Program-made: the position numbers and the translations under genes | Shown here: positions 41,939-51,276 of the stretch, piece by piece | How positions within the stretch are numbered: the stretch's first letter is position 1 | How the letters are laid out: each line of letters opens with the position of its first letter | The notes under the pieces: generated by a model | What the model was told of the DNA's origin: nothing | What the model saw: the letters and a program-made list of their open reading frames with translations, nothing else | Database searches by the model: none | NCBI GenBank assembly: GCA_031399165.1 | Contig: JANNOO010000036.1 | Span: 15,834-79,833 of the forward strand | Length of the DNA: 64,000 nt | Direction: 5' to 3' | Origin: JAKFWI01 sp031399165 | GTDB taxonomy: Bacteria > Pseudomonadota > Alphaproteobacteria > Caulobacterales > Aquidulcibacteraceae

Positions 41939-43765
41939 TCAGTCGACGGAGAGGTCCGCGTCGAACTGAGCGGCGAAATGACCGGACCCGTAATTCACCA
42001 TCTCGGGCACATATTGCTCTGCATCGGGATCGTCGATCAGCTTCGACTTCAGGAATCTGAGACTTGCGCGCGTATCGAGCGGCGAAGGCAGATCGCCGAG
42101 TGCGACACGCGGACGGCTGCGCGCTAGCACGGGGTCAGGCACCGGGGCGGCAGCCATCAGCGCCTTCGTGTAGGGGTGCCGCGGATGCGAATAGACCGCT
42201 TCGGACGGACCATGCTCAACGACGCGGCCAAGATAAAGGACCATAAGGCGGTGCGATATCTCACGCACTACCGCCAAATCATGGCTGATAAACACCAGCG
42301 CCAGATTGAACTTTTGCTGAAGTTCGATCAGCAGGCGGACGATCTGCGCCTGGATCGAAACATCCAGCGCCGAAACCGCTTCATCGCAGACAACGAGCTT
42401 TGGCTTTAAAATCATCGCTCGCGCCACACCAACGCGCTGGTTCTGTCCGCCCGACAATTCATGAGGATAGCGGTTGATCATACCGGGATCGAGGCCCACC
42501 GCCGCCATGATCTCCCGCACCTGCTCTTCGCGCTGCTCAACCGTAAGATCAGGCCGGAACGAGGTAAGCGGTTCGGCGATCGACGTGCCAATGCTCATGC
42601 GCGGATCGAGGCTGGCGAGCGGATCCTGGAACACGATCTGCAAGTCCTTGCGAACGGCGCGCACTTCAGTCTGATCTGCCCGGCTGAAGCTGCGGCCAAG
42701 GAACGTCACCGCGCCTTGGGTGATCGGCGCAAGACGCAGGATCGCCCGCGCCAGCGTTGACTTGCCACAGCCGCTCTCGCCCACGACGCCAAGTGTTTCG
42801 CCCGCTATCAGCGTGAAGCTCACGCCATCGACAGCGCGCAGCATTTTGCGCTTGCCGAAAAGGCCGCCCTCTACCCGGATCGGGTAGTGCACCTTCAAAT
42901 CCTGCACATCCAACAAGATCGGCGCATCGGGCGACAATGCGGACACCAGCGCCGAGCGGCCGTCCTCTATGCGCGGCGCCGCTTCGATCAGCGTCTTTGT
43001 GTAGGCCTCGCGCGGGCTGGCGAACAAATCCTGCACCGGCGCTGTCTCGACGATTTCGCCATAGCGCATCACGCAAACGCGCTGAGCCAACCGCGCGATC
43101 ACGCCCATATCGTGCGTGATGAGCGCGATCGCCGTGCCCGTTTCACGCTGCAAATCCTCCAGCAGATCGAGCACTTGCGCCTGCACCGTTGAATCGAGAG
43201 CGGTCGTCGGCTCGTCGGCGATCAGCAATTCGGGGCCGCCCATCATCGCCATCGCGATCATCACGCGCTGGCGCATACCGCCCGACAATTCGTGCGGATA
43301 TTGCCGCAAGCGCCGCTCGGCTTCGGGGATACGCACCTTATGCAGCCACTCGATACAATAGAGCCTGCCCGCGGCGCCCGCCTTCAATTCGTGATGGCGC
43401 AGCACTTCCATCATCTGCGCCTCGACCGTGAGGTGTGGGGTCAAGGCGGTCAAAGGGTCCTGGAACACCATCGAAACCTTGGCGCCGCGCACCTTGTCGA
43501 GGCGCGCGCGCGGCATCGCCAGGAGGTCTTCGCCGCCAAACCGCGCATCGCCTGTTACGCGCGCATTGGCGGCGGCCAAGCGAAATGCAGCGAGGAAGGT
43601 TTGGGTCTTGCCGGAGCCGCTTTCGCCGACGATGCCGAGGCATTCGCCGCGTGAGATGCTGAGCGAAACATCCTTGACCGCCTCAACCACCCCGTCAGGA
43701 GTGTCGAACGTCACGTTGAGGTTGGTGAGTTCAAGAACGGGCGCGCCGGCCGCAACGTCGGTCAT
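41939..43765 (-). CDS. Dipeptide/oligopeptide-type ABC transporter, double ATPase
   Basis: A 608-aa protein with two complete nucleotide-binding domains in tandem (YejF/DppDF fusion type). Domain 1 has GESGSGKT, ELSGGMRQR and LLIADEPTTALD. Domain 2 has GESGCGKS, ELSGGQNQR and LVVCDEAVSALD, with an OppF-like C-terminal tail after each. No permease or binding-protein gene is next to it, so it is an orphan here and must work with subunits encoded elsewhere. Confidence 0.92.
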   Translation of the reverse strand: MTDVAAGAPVLELTNLNVTFDTPDGVVEAVKDVSLSISRGECLGIVGESGSGKTQTFLAAFRLAAANARVTGDARFGGEDLLAMPRARLDKVRGAKVSMVFQDPLTALTPHLTVEAQMMEVLRHHELKAGAAGRLYCIEWLHKVRIPEAERRLRQYPHELSGGMRQRVMIAMAMMGGPELLIADEPTTALDSTVQAQVLDLLEDLQRETGTAIALITHDMGVIARLAQRVCVMRYGEIVETAPVQDLFASPREAYTKTLIEAAPRIEDGRSALVSALSPDAPILLDVQDLKVHYPIRVEGGLFGKRKMLRAVDGVSFTLIAGETLGVVGESGCGKSTLARAILRLAPITQGAVTFLGRSFSRADQTEVRAVRKDLQIVFQDPLASLDPRMSIGTSIAEPLTSFRPDLTVEQREEQVREIMAAVGLDPGMINRYPHELSGGQNQRVGVARAMILKPKLVVCDEAVSALDVSIQAQIVRLLIELQQKFNLALVFISHDLAVVREISHRLMVLYLGRVVEHGPSEAVYSHPRHPYTKALMAAAPVPDPVLARSRPRVALGDLPSPLDTRASLRFLKSKLIDDPDAEQYVPEMVNYGSGHFAAQFDADLSVD

Positions 43766-44071
43766 GCCGGCAGACTAACCGCAGCCGCCCGTGTGTCCAC
43801 AGCGCCCCGTGCATAAGCCAAAAAGAAAGAGGCGCGACCCCCTCCGGCCGCGCCTCTCATCCCCTTGCCCCCGTGGCGTCCGCCGCTTCCCCCGCCACAA
43901 TCGCGAGGCAGAGAGAACCCCCTCCACGCGCCTGTGGAAAGGTGGAAAACTCACAAACGCCGACAGAGACCGGCCACATGTTACAAAAAAGCAACGCTTC
44001 GTGCGCCCGCGGTCAAATTTGCCTCTATGCAGCCCTGGCGGGCAGCGAAAAATCGCGGGCTTCAGCGGATG
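43766..44071. other. Intergenic region between ABC ATPase and cell-wall hydrolase
   Basis: About 300 bp. It holds the terminator described separately near its left end and presumably the promoter of the leftward ABC ATPase gene. I see no gene in the rest. Confidence 0.6.
43818..43857 (-). terminator. Rho-independent terminator for the leftward sleB transcript
   Basis: The minus strand has a perfect 9-bp stem AGAGGCGCG/CGCGCCTCT with a 12-base loop, followed by TTCTTTTTGG. It is about 215 bp after the hydrolase stop. Confidence 0.75.
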
Positions 44072-44944
44072 CTAGGCGCCAGGTTGTTCGAGGCGGCTGC
44101 GTTTTTCCACGCGCGTCGGGAAGCGGTAGAACACATGCGACCCGATCCGTGTGGTTTCGACCAGACTGGAAGACCAGTAAGGGTCAACCTCGGTCGTGTG
44201 GTAGTGCGTGGCGCGGTGCGTGATCGGACGGGCAAAGCCCATCATCACTTCAGCCGCGATCGCGCGCGAACGATCCCACGCTTGGCCGCGCGGCCGGCGG
44301 TTCAGCGAACCGTCGCAGGTGAACGTGAACTGGCAGCCTGTCGTGCGCTCGGAGCCTTGATAGACGACGCCGCAATACGTGTCGGGATAAACGCTCGACC
44401 GCGTGCGGTTCACGATAACTTCGGCAACCGCCATCTGCCCGTTATAGCTCTCGCTGCGCGCCTCGTAATAAATCGCTTCGGCAAGACAGTTCGATTCCCG
44501 CGCAACGCGCTTGGCCTCTGCCAGCACCGCAGGCTCGAACGGCCGCAACGCGCCTAGCGCATTGGAATCGCGCACGCTGGCGGAGATCAACATCGCGGGC
44601 GCTTCATCGGCGCGATCGTGAAACCGCGCCTGCGCGCGGGCCGCATAACCAGTGGTTGTTGCGTACGAAGCAAGCTGAATGCGCGTGGCGGTCGGAGTCA
44701 CCTTCGCGTCAGCGAATTTCGTAGAGTTAAGAGATTGTTGGAACGCGAGGGCGCGGGCGCCCCATTCGGCATCCGCGCGCTGCTCGGCGCCGCGGTGCGA
44801 GATCGCGTTCATACCGGCCGCAGCGGCCGTGAGGCACACTACAGCGACGGCGCCCTGTTTTAGGGCCTGTTGATTGCGTTCAAGCTCGTCCATGAAGTCG
44901 GTCCAGCCCGTCCCGATTCGGCACGCTATAAGTCGCCAGAACAT
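44072..44944 (-). CDS. Cell wall hydrolase, SleB family
   Basis: A 290-aa protein with an N-terminal membrane segment (about residues 31-46 after a short cytoplasmic stretch) and a C-terminal Hydrolase_2 (SleB/CwlJ) domain from about 150. The domain motifs are CLAEAIYYEARSE with the catalytic Glu, QMAVAEVIVNR, and CQFTFTCDG. In alphaproteobacteria these are muralytic transglycosylases acting on peptidoglycan in the periplasm. ATG at codon 18 (44893) is an alternative start. Confidence 0.88.
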   Translation of the reverse strand: MFWRLIACRIGTGWTDFMDELERNQQALKQGAVAVVCLTAAAAGMNAISHRGAEQRADAEWGARALAFQQSLNSTKFADAKVTPTATRIQLASYATTTGYAARAQARFHDRADEAPAMLISASVRDSNALGALRPFEPAVLAEAKRVARESNCLAEAIYYEARSESYNGQMAVAEVIVNRTRSSVYPDTYCGVVYQGSERTTGCQFTFTCDGSLNRRPRGQAWDRSRAIAAEVMMGFARPITHRATHYHTTEVDPYWSSSLVETTRIGSHVFYRFPTRVEKRSRLEQPGA

Positions 44945-45373
44945 CGCAGCTTCCCTAATTTCGTCTTAACGACGTGCAGAAGCGGCGCCACGCAGCCCCG
45001 TCGCGCACACAAATCCCGGCCCGCGCACCTCCGCGCGCACTAGCCAGCAGAGGGGCCCCGTTACACGCGTAAGTCGCCCGCGCAAATTCAATTCTTCTTA
45101 ACTTTCCCACAGCCCAGCCCCGATGAACCAAAACATTAACGCCGATTTGCTTGTTCAATTCCGCAAGGGGCCCTTGATCTGAGCTGTGAGTAAATCACAA
45201 GTTTGCGTGGGCGGTTGCGCTGCGCCAACCGGGGGAATCTGCCCATTTTTTCGTCAGGGGCAGCGGCTATGCAACCTTGCAGACCCGCAATTTCGCGTGA
45301 TCTTGGCCGCTCGATAACGCTCACGCGCTAGTTCGTGAATTTTTTGCAACCATAGGGAAAAAGGAGCCAGCAC
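44945..45373. other. Intergenic region between divergent hydrolase and I78 genes
   Basis: About 430 bp without a credible gene. It should contain both divergent promoters. A strong AAGGAG ribosome site ends it, 8 nt before the I78 ATG. Confidence 0.6.
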
Positions 45374-45703
45374 ATGAAAGCGCACGTCTTGCACGCTCTG
45401 GCGCTCAGCATTCTCGCCGCATGCACAACGACAAATACCACCAGCGCCGCAGATTTTTCGAACAGCGTCTCGAAAGAAGACGTCGCCCTGGCGAACAAGC
45501 CGCCGGAAGCAGATTCCTGTGGCGCGTCGGCGCGGCAGACGCTTGTCGGCAAGAACAGGAGTGAAATACCGCCCACGCCGTCCGGCGAGAACTGGCGCAC
45601 CGCATGCACCACCTGCGCCGTGACGATGGATTACCGTCCTGATCGGCTGAATATCTTCTTTGACGAGGACACGGGCGCGATCAAACAGGTCCGCTGCGGC
45701 TGA
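45374..45703 (+). CDS. I78-family peptidase inhibitor lipoprotein
   Basis: A 109-aa protein. The signal peptide ends in lipobox LAAC (Cys17), a short Thr/Ser linker follows, and then the I78 domain: C-x-A-x3-TLVGKNRSEIP, TMDYRPDRLN and a terminal VRCG, the family pattern of small serine-protease inhibitors. It would sit in the outer or inner membrane leaflet facing the periplasm and may protect envelope proteins from proteases. A strong AAGGAG site precedes it. Its stop abuts the ppdK stop on the other strand with no gap. Confidence 0.88.
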   Translation: MKAHVLHALALSILAACTTTNTTSAADFSNSVSKEDVALANKPPEADSCGASARQTLVGKNRSEIPPTPSGENWRTACTTCAVTMDYRPDRLNIFFDEDTGAIKQVRCG

Positions 45704-48397
45704 TTATTTCGCCAGCGCTGCTTGCGCGGCGGCCAGGCGCGCGATCGGCGTGCGGTAGGGCGAGCAGGACACGTAATCGAGGCCGATCCGTTCGCAGAAC
45801 AGGATCGAGGCGGGATCGCCGCCATGCTCGCCGCAAATGCCGAGCTTGATATCCGGGCGTGTCTTGCGTCCGCGCTCGGCCGCGATGCTGATCAATTCGC
45901 CGACGCCGTCCTGATCGAGCGACACGAACGGATCTTTTTCCAGCAGGCCCTTATCGACATAAGCGCCAAGAAACTTGCCCGCATCATCGCGTGACACGCC
46001 GAGCGTCGTCTGGGTCAGATCGTTGGTGCCGAAGGAGAAGAAATCCGCGGCCTCGGCGATATCACCCGCGCGCAAGGCCGCGCGCGGCAGTTCGATCATC
46101 GTGCCGACCAGATAAGGCACAGCAATCCCCGCCTTGCCCAGCACTTCGTCGGCGATCGCATGCACGCGCGCGCGGATCGAAGCCAGTTCGGCCTTGGCGA
46201 TCACGAACGGGATCATCACCTCGGGCGTCGGCGTCACGCCTTTTTCCGAAACTTCAACCACCGCCTCGAAGATCGCCCGCACCTGCATCTCGTAGATTTC
46301 AGGGAACGCGATCGCCAGGCGGCAGCCGCGGAAGCCGAGCATCGGGTTGATCTCGTGCAGATCGCGCGCGCGCGCGAACAGCACTTTCGGATCAAGACCC
46401 GTGGCCTTTGCCACTTCGAAGCATTCTTCTTCCGAGTGCGGCAGGAATTCATGCAGCGGCGGATCAAGCAGGCGGATCGTGCAGGGCAGATCGCCCATAA
46501 TCTCGAAGATTGCCTTGAAGTCCGCGCGCTGGAACGGCAGCAGCTTATTCAACGCCGCCACCCTGCCCGATTGCGTTTCGGCCAGGATCATCTCGCGCAC
46601 GACCGCGATGCGCGCGGCGTCGAAGAACATGTGCTCGGTGCGGCAGAGGCCAATGCCTTCGGCGCCGAATTTCTTCGCCGTCGCTACGTCTTCCGGCGTT
46701 TCGGCGTTGGTGCGCACTTTCAGCCTGCGGATTTTGTCCGCCCAGCCCATCAGCACCGCAAAATCGCCGCCGACCTCGGGCTGGACCATGTCGGCCGCAC
46801 CCATCAGCACCTCGCCTTTGGAGCCATCCACCGTGATCACATCGCCCTTGCGCACGGGCCGTCCGCGCACCGTGAACATCTCGCCTTCCCGGTCGATACG
46901 GATATCGCCTGCGCCGGACACGCAGGGCCGGCCCATGCCGCGCGCCACCACCGCCGCATGGCTGGTCATGCCGCCGCGCGCCGTGATGATCGCGCGCGCC
47001 GCATGCATGCCGTGAATATCTTCCGGGCTGGTTTCATCGCGCACCAGGATCACATCCTCGCCGCGGGCGCCGAGATCAGCCGCTTCGTCTGGATCGAACA
47101 CGACCTGCCCCACCGCCGCGCCCGGCGAAGCGGGCAGGCCAGTGCAGAGAATGTCGCGTTTGTAGGACGGCGCTATCATCGGGTGCAGCAATTGATCGAG
47201 CGAGCTTGCGTCGATCCGCGCAACCGCCTCGGCCTGGGTGATCAGCCCTTCGCTGGCCATATCGACGGCGATTTTAAGCGCGGCTTTCGCGGTGCGCTTG
47301 CCGTTGCGGGTTTGCAGCATCCAGAGTTTGCCGCGCTCGACGGTAAACTCGATGTCCTGCATGTCGCGATAATGGCCTTCGAGCGCCTGATAGACCTCGA
47401 CCAATTGGCCATAGACTTCCGGCAGCGCCTCTTCGAGTGAAAGCCCCGGCTCGCCCATCTCCTCGCGCGAGGCGCGGGTGATCGGCTTCGGCGTGCGAAT
47501 GCCGGCGACGACATCCTCGCCCTGCGCGTTGATCAGATATTCGCCATAGAAGCGGCGCTGGCCGGTGGACGGATCGCGCGTGAACGCAACGCCCGTCGCG
47601 CTGGTCTCGCCCATATTGCCAAACACCATCGCCTGCACGTTCACCGCCGTGCCCCAGCTTTGTGGGATGTCGTTGTGTTTACGGTAGAAGATCGCCCGGT
47701 CGCTCATCCACGAGCGGAACACGGCGCCGATCGCGCCCCAGAGCTGCTCCTTGACATCGACCGGGAACGGCTTGCCCCATTCGCGCTGCACCGCGTCCTT
47801 GAATGATTTGACGATCTTCTCCCAATCCCCGGCCGTCAATTCGGTGTCGAGCTTGAAATCGCGCTCTTCCTTGTAGCCTTCGAGGATTTCGTCGAACACG
47901 CCGTCATCGAGTTCGAGCACGACGTCGGAATACATCTGGATGAAGCGGCGATAGGAATCGAACGCAAAGCGCCGGTCTCCGGCGAGCTTCGCCAGCCCCT
48001 CCACCGTCTCATCGTTCAAGCCCAGATTGAGCACCGTATCCATCATGCCCGGCATCGAGGCGCGCGCGCCCGAACGCACGGACACCAGCAGCGGCGAGGA
48101 CGCGTCGCCGAATTTGCGGCCGACATGGCTCTCCACGATCGCCAGCGCCGCATCGACCTGCGCTTCGAGGCTCGCCGGGTAATCACGATTATTGTCGTAA
48201 TACGCGGTGCAGACTTGGGTTGTAATCGTGAAACCGGGCGGCACCGGCAGGCCCAGATTGCTCATCTCGGCCAGGTTCGCGCCCTTGCCGCCGAGCAGGT
48301 TTTTCATCGACGCGTCGCCTTCGGCCGTTCCGGCGCCAAACGCATAGACCCATTGGGCCTCGGCTTGTTGCGGGTTCGCTTTGACAGCGGCGCTCAT
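45704..48397 (-). CDS. ppdK: Pyruvate, phosphate dikinase
   Basis: An 897-aa enzyme interconverting pyruvate, ATP and phosphate with PEP, AMP and PPi. The N-terminal ATP-grasp region has GGKGANLAEM and GTAVNVQAMVFGN, the central phosphohistidine is in GGMTSHAAVVARGMG, and the C-terminal barrel has the GICGEHGGDP motif with catalytic Cys. It is full length. It starts 4 bp after glyS, the last gene of a leftward operon beginning at glyQ or trmN6. Confidence 0.97.
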   Translation of the reverse strand: MSAAVKANPQQAEAQWVYAFGAGTAEGDASMKNLLGGKGANLAEMSNLGLPVPPGFTITTQVCTAYYDNNRDYPASLEAQVDAALAIVESHVGRKFGDASSPLLVSVRSGARASMPGMMDTVLNLGLNDETVEGLAKLAGDRRFAFDSYRRFIQMYSDVVLELDDGVFDEILEGYKEERDFKLDTELTAGDWEKIVKSFKDAVQREWGKPFPVDVKEQLWGAIGAVFRSWMSDRAIFYRKHNDIPQSWGTAVNVQAMVFGNMGETSATGVAFTRDPSTGQRRFYGEYLINAQGEDVVAGIRTPKPITRASREEMGEPGLSLEEALPEVYGQLVEVYQALEGHYRDMQDIEFTVERGKLWMLQTRNGKRTAKAALKIAVDMASEGLITQAEAVARIDASSLDQLLHPMIAPSYKRDILCTGLPASPGAAVGQVVFDPDEAADLGARGEDVILVRDETSPEDIHGMHAARAIITARGGMTSHAAVVARGMGRPCVSGAGDIRIDREGEMFTVRGRPVRKGDVITVDGSKGEVLMGAADMVQPEVGGDFAVLMGWADKIRRLKVRTNAETPEDVATAKKFGAEGIGLCRTEHMFFDAARIAVVREMILAETQSGRVAALNKLLPFQRADFKAIFEIMGDLPCTIRLLDPPLHEFLPHSEEECFEVAKATGLDPKVLFARARDLHEINPMLGFRGCRLAIAFPEIYEMQVRAIFEAVVEVSEKGVTPTPEVMIPFVIAKAELASIRARVHAIADEVLGKAGIAVPYLVGTMIELPRAALRAGDIAEAADFFSFGTNDLTQTTLGVSRDDAGKFLGAYVDKGLLEKDPFVSLDQDGVGELISIAAERGRKTRPDIKLGICGEHGGDPASILFCERIGLDYVSCSPYRTPIARLAAAQAALAK

Positions 48398-48401
48398 GAA
48401 C

Positions 48402-50765
48402 TCATCCTTCGATCTTCGAAAAATCAGCGACCGCGCTCAGCGCATCGCGGATTTGGGTCAAAAGCAATAGACGGTTGCGTCTCACGTCCGGAACGGGGTC
48501 GTTCACCAGCACCTGTTCAAAAAAGAGATCGAGCGGCGCGCGCAGACCCGCCAGGGCCGTCATCGCCGCCTCAAACTGTTCCTTTTCGACCAGGTCTCTG
48601 GCCAGCGGCCCGATCCGGTTAACCGCATCCAGCAAGGCCCGTTCCGCCGGCTGGGGGTTTTTATCGAGCACGCCCACCTCATAGGCGCCCTCCGAAACCC
48701 CCTGCCCCTTCTTCACCTCCGCCGCCAGGATGTTCGCCGCCCGGCGATAGCCCGCGAGAATGTTCGCGCCATCATCGGTGCGGAGGAATTTATCGAGCGC
48801 CTCAACCCGCGCAACGATACGAACGAGGTCGTCATCGCCAAGCGCGAAGACCGCATCGACGAGATCGTGCCGCTTGCCCTGGTCGCGGAGTTGGACTTTG
48901 AGGCGATCGGCTAGGAATGCCAGGAGATCAGACGTCCCGGTAAACGTGGGAATATCCCCCGCCTCCTTGAGCGTCGTAAGAAATTCAGGCGACCTGAATT
49001 CCCAATCAATTGCGTCGCGATCGAGAACGTCCTCCCTGTCAACATTCGCGATATCGACAGATTTCAGATGAATCTTCGAGGAGGAAGGCACAGAGAGGAG
49101 AAATACGCGCGCCTCCTCCAACACAGGCGGAGCGCGTTCGGCATTCTCGTAAGGCCAAACACGTTCTGGGATAAGGTCTTCGCCGGCTTCGAGGTAGATG
49201 GCAGGGCCAATGCTTAGGTCGCGCCAGCGCCTTTCAGGTAGCAGCCGGCTTCTGTGCGAGCGTGCAGCACCTTCAATTGCGCCGCCCAACGGCAGTCGGA
49301 CGCCGCTCTCAAGAATACTTCTAATTAAGCCCAATGCAGCACGTCTAAGACCATAAGGGTCTTTTGAGCCCGTCGGCTTTTCGTCGATCATCCAGAATCC
49401 GACGAGCGTATCTACCTTATCAGCTATGGCGACCGTCAATGCGACTGGATCAGTGGTAATTCGATCGTTAGGCCCTAAAGGGCGATAATGGTCTTCGATC
49501 GCTAATGCGACCGATTTGTTCTCGTTCTGAAGCTCCGCAAGCTGCCGGCCAATATACCCTTGCAGTTCTGGAAACTCGCCGACGACTTCCGTCACGAGAT
49601 CGGCCTTCGCCAGAAGCGCAGCGCGCCTAGCCAAGCGTTGGTCGACATTTAGTGCAGTGGCTAGCAGGTGAGCCCCCTCACGCACCCGACGCACCTTGTC
49701 GCCCACGCTGCCGAGCTTGGCGTGAAACACGATCTGATCGAGCTTGGCGACGCGATCCTCCAGCTTGATCTTCCGGTCGCCGTCCCAGAAAAACCGTGCA
49801 TCGTTCAGCCGTGCGCTCAGCACGCGCGCATTGCCCGCCGCGATCGCCTTGCCGCCGTCGCGCGGCTCGACATTCGCCACCGTGATGAAATGCGGCGCGA
49901 GCTTGCCGCTCTTGCCGTCGCGCACCGCGAAATAACGCTGGTGCGTGCGCATGGTCAGGCGGATCACTTCCGCCGGCAGATCAAGAAACGCCGGGTCCAT
50001 GTCGCCGAGCACAACCACCGGCCATTCCGCGAGCCCCGCCACCTCCTCCAGCAGCCCCGCATCCTCGACAAGTTCGAGCTTCTTGCCCGCGCAAGCCGCC
50101 TTCGCGTCCGCCAATATCTTCGCCTTGCGCGCCTCGCGGTCTGCCAGCACGTAAGCGCCGCGCAATTTGCCTTCGTATTCCGCCGCGTTCGCGATGGTGA
50201 TCGCGCCCTGCGAATGAAAACGATGCCCCCACGTCTGCGCGTCGCTCTTCACGCCGCCCACTTCAAACGCAATCGGCTTGCCGTCGAACAGGCACAACAC
50301 ACCATGCAGCGGCCGCACCCAGATAAAATCGCTGGAGCCCGAGCGCATCGATTTCGGCCAAGGAAAATCCCTCGCGATCTTCGGGACGGCGTCAGCCACG
50401 ATCTCCGGCGTGCTCCGCCCCTTCCGCGCAATCCGCGCGACATAGAAATCGCCCTTCGGGTCTTTCTGGATTTGCGCGTCTTCGATCTTCGCAAGCCCCG
50501 CCGCTTTCAGAAAGCCCTCCAGCGCCTTCTCCGGCGCGCCGACCCGCGGCCCCTTGCGCTCCTCGTTCACATCCGCCGCACGCGCCGGCAGATCATCGGC
50601 CATCACCGCGATGCGGCGCGGCCCCGAAAGCGTTCTCAGCGCAACCTTGCCCAGCCCCGCCGCCTCCAACTCCGCGCCCAGCATCCGCGCCAGATCATCC
50701 TCCGCGCGCTTCTGCATCCGCGCCGGAATTTCCTCGGAAAAGAATTCAAGCAGGAAGGACGGCAT
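48402..50765 (-). CDS. glyS: Glycyl-tRNA synthetase beta subunit, with an insertion
   Basis: A 787-aa subunit of the alpha2beta2 glycyl-tRNA synthetase. MPSFLLEFFSEEIPARM at the start, RTHQRYFAV and GSKDPYGLRRAALG are family landmarks, and the C-terminal DALR-like region is present. It is about 80-100 residues longer than I expect for the family; the extra sequence lies at about residues 498-609, between LPLGGAIE and LLAFLADRLKV. The start is ATG 50765, which shares its A with the stop of the 34-aa gene (TGATG); the GTG-side extension to 50792 is not family-like. Its partner glyQ is two genes upstream. Confidence 0.95.
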   Translation of the reverse strand: MPSFLLEFFSEEIPARMQKRAEDDLARMLGAELEAAGLGKVALRTLSGPRRIAVMADDLPARAADVNEERKGPRVGAPEKALEGFLKAAGLAKIEDAQIQKDPKGDFYVARIARKGRSTPEIVADAVPKIARDFPWPKSMRSGSSDFIWVRPLHGVLCLFDGKPIAFEVGGVKSDAQTWGHRFHSQGAITIANAAEYEGKLRGAYVLADREARKAKILADAKAACAGKKLELVEDAGLLEEVAGLAEWPVVVLGDMDPAFLDLPAEVIRLTMRTHQRYFAVRDGKSGKLAPHFITVANVEPRDGGKAIAAGNARVLSARLNDARFFWDGDRKIKLEDRVAKLDQIVFHAKLGSVGDKVRRVREGAHLLATALNVDQRLARRAALLAKADLVTEVVGEFPELQGYIGRQLAELQNENKSVALAIEDHYRPLGPNDRITTDPVALTVAIADKVDTLVGFWMIDEKPTGSKDPYGLRRAALGLIRSILESGVRLPLGGAIEGAARSHRSRLLPERRWRDLSIGPAIYLEAGEDLIPERVWPYENAERAPPVLEEARVFLLSVPSSSKIHLKSVDIANVDREDVLDRDAIDWEFRSPEFLTTLKEAGDIPTFTGTSDLLAFLADRLKVQLRDQGKRHDLVDAVFALGDDDLVRIVARVEALDKFLRTDDGANILAGYRRAANILAAEVKKGQGVSEGAYEVGVLDKNPQPAERALLDAVNRIGPLARDLVEKEQFEAAMTALAGLRAPLDLFFEQVLVNDPVPDVRRNRLLLLTQIRDALSAVADFSKIEG

Positions 50766-50869
50766 CAGCGCGGCTTCCTGCTGCGCAGCCACAGCGCTAA
50801 AACAAACGCCGCAAACACAATCGTCGTCAAAACGCCCGCGATAATGCCGTTATCCGAATGCGGCATCAT
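50765..50869 (-). CDS. 34-aa single-helix membrane miniprotein between glyQ and glyS
   Basis: A short open frame starting ATG ATG at 50869, overlapping the previous stop by ATGA, and ending in a TGA that overlaps the glyS ATG. The product has a hydrophilic start (MMPHSDNG), one hydrophobic stretch of about 19 residues (IIAGVLTTIVFAAFVLALW) and a basic end (LRSRKPR), so it should insert with its C-terminus in the cytoplasm. I know no family for it. The tight coupling at both ends is the main evidence that it is translated. Confidence 0.6.
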   Translation of the reverse strand: MMPHSDNGIIAGVLTTIVFAAFVLALWLRSRKPR

Positions 50870-51276
50870 GACTGACACTCAGACAATGACATAGAATAGG
50901 TCATGACTGGAAAAAGAGCACCAACGTCCAGGGATTGCTCCTCTTCGCGCGTGTCGGCGACGGCTGACAATTTTAGGTCTGATTTTCGTGAGCTAAAGCG
51001 CGCATCCAAAAGCATCCGCCATTGCGCCTCCGAGATTCGCAACTCGATATCGTTTGGACCGCCAGTCACTTGGCCGACAAACCCCAATCGCTCGTCATCA
51101 TCATTACCGGCGGAAATAAAGACCTTCGTTTCAAAGTCGCCACCCGGATCAAAGGTCGCAACAAAAGACCCTGTGAGTGCAACTCGTCGATCGTTTGGGA
51201 ACTGATGGTGGCCGCTCGCAACAACGTCAAACCAGTGCAGCGCGGCCAAACCAAAAACATGCAGAGAGCCGGTCAC
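50866..51276 (-). CDS. Protein of unknown function, coupled to glyQ
   Basis: A 136-aa protein starting at GTG 51276, which overlaps the glyQ stop by GTGA; the longer frame to 51306 lies inside glyQ. The sequence has no signal peptide or helix. It contains LTGSFVATFDPGGDFETKVF, then an acidic D-D-D-E-R turn, and later ELRISEAQW and VGALFP, consistent with a soluble beta-rich fold. The base composition is less GC-rich than its neighbours, which may mean recent arrival. No function is recognised. Confidence 0.65.
   Translation of the reverse strand: MTGSLHVFGLAALHWFDVVASGHHQFPNDRRVALTGSFVATFDPGGDFETKVFISAGNDDDERLGFVGQVTGGPNDIELRISEAQWRMLLDARFSSRKSDLKLSAVADTREEEQSLDVGALFPVMTYSMSLSECQS

Noticed and set aside
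46160..47440. Long plus-strand open frame opposite ppdK (426 codons)
   Set aside because: Antisense to highly conserved ppdK, composition typical of a shadow frame, no ribosome site or motif.
49668..50894. Long plus-strand open frame opposite glyS (408 codons)
   Set aside because: It is antisense to the conserved glyS coding sequence, Arg/His-rich, with no family features; typical of GC-rich shadow frames.
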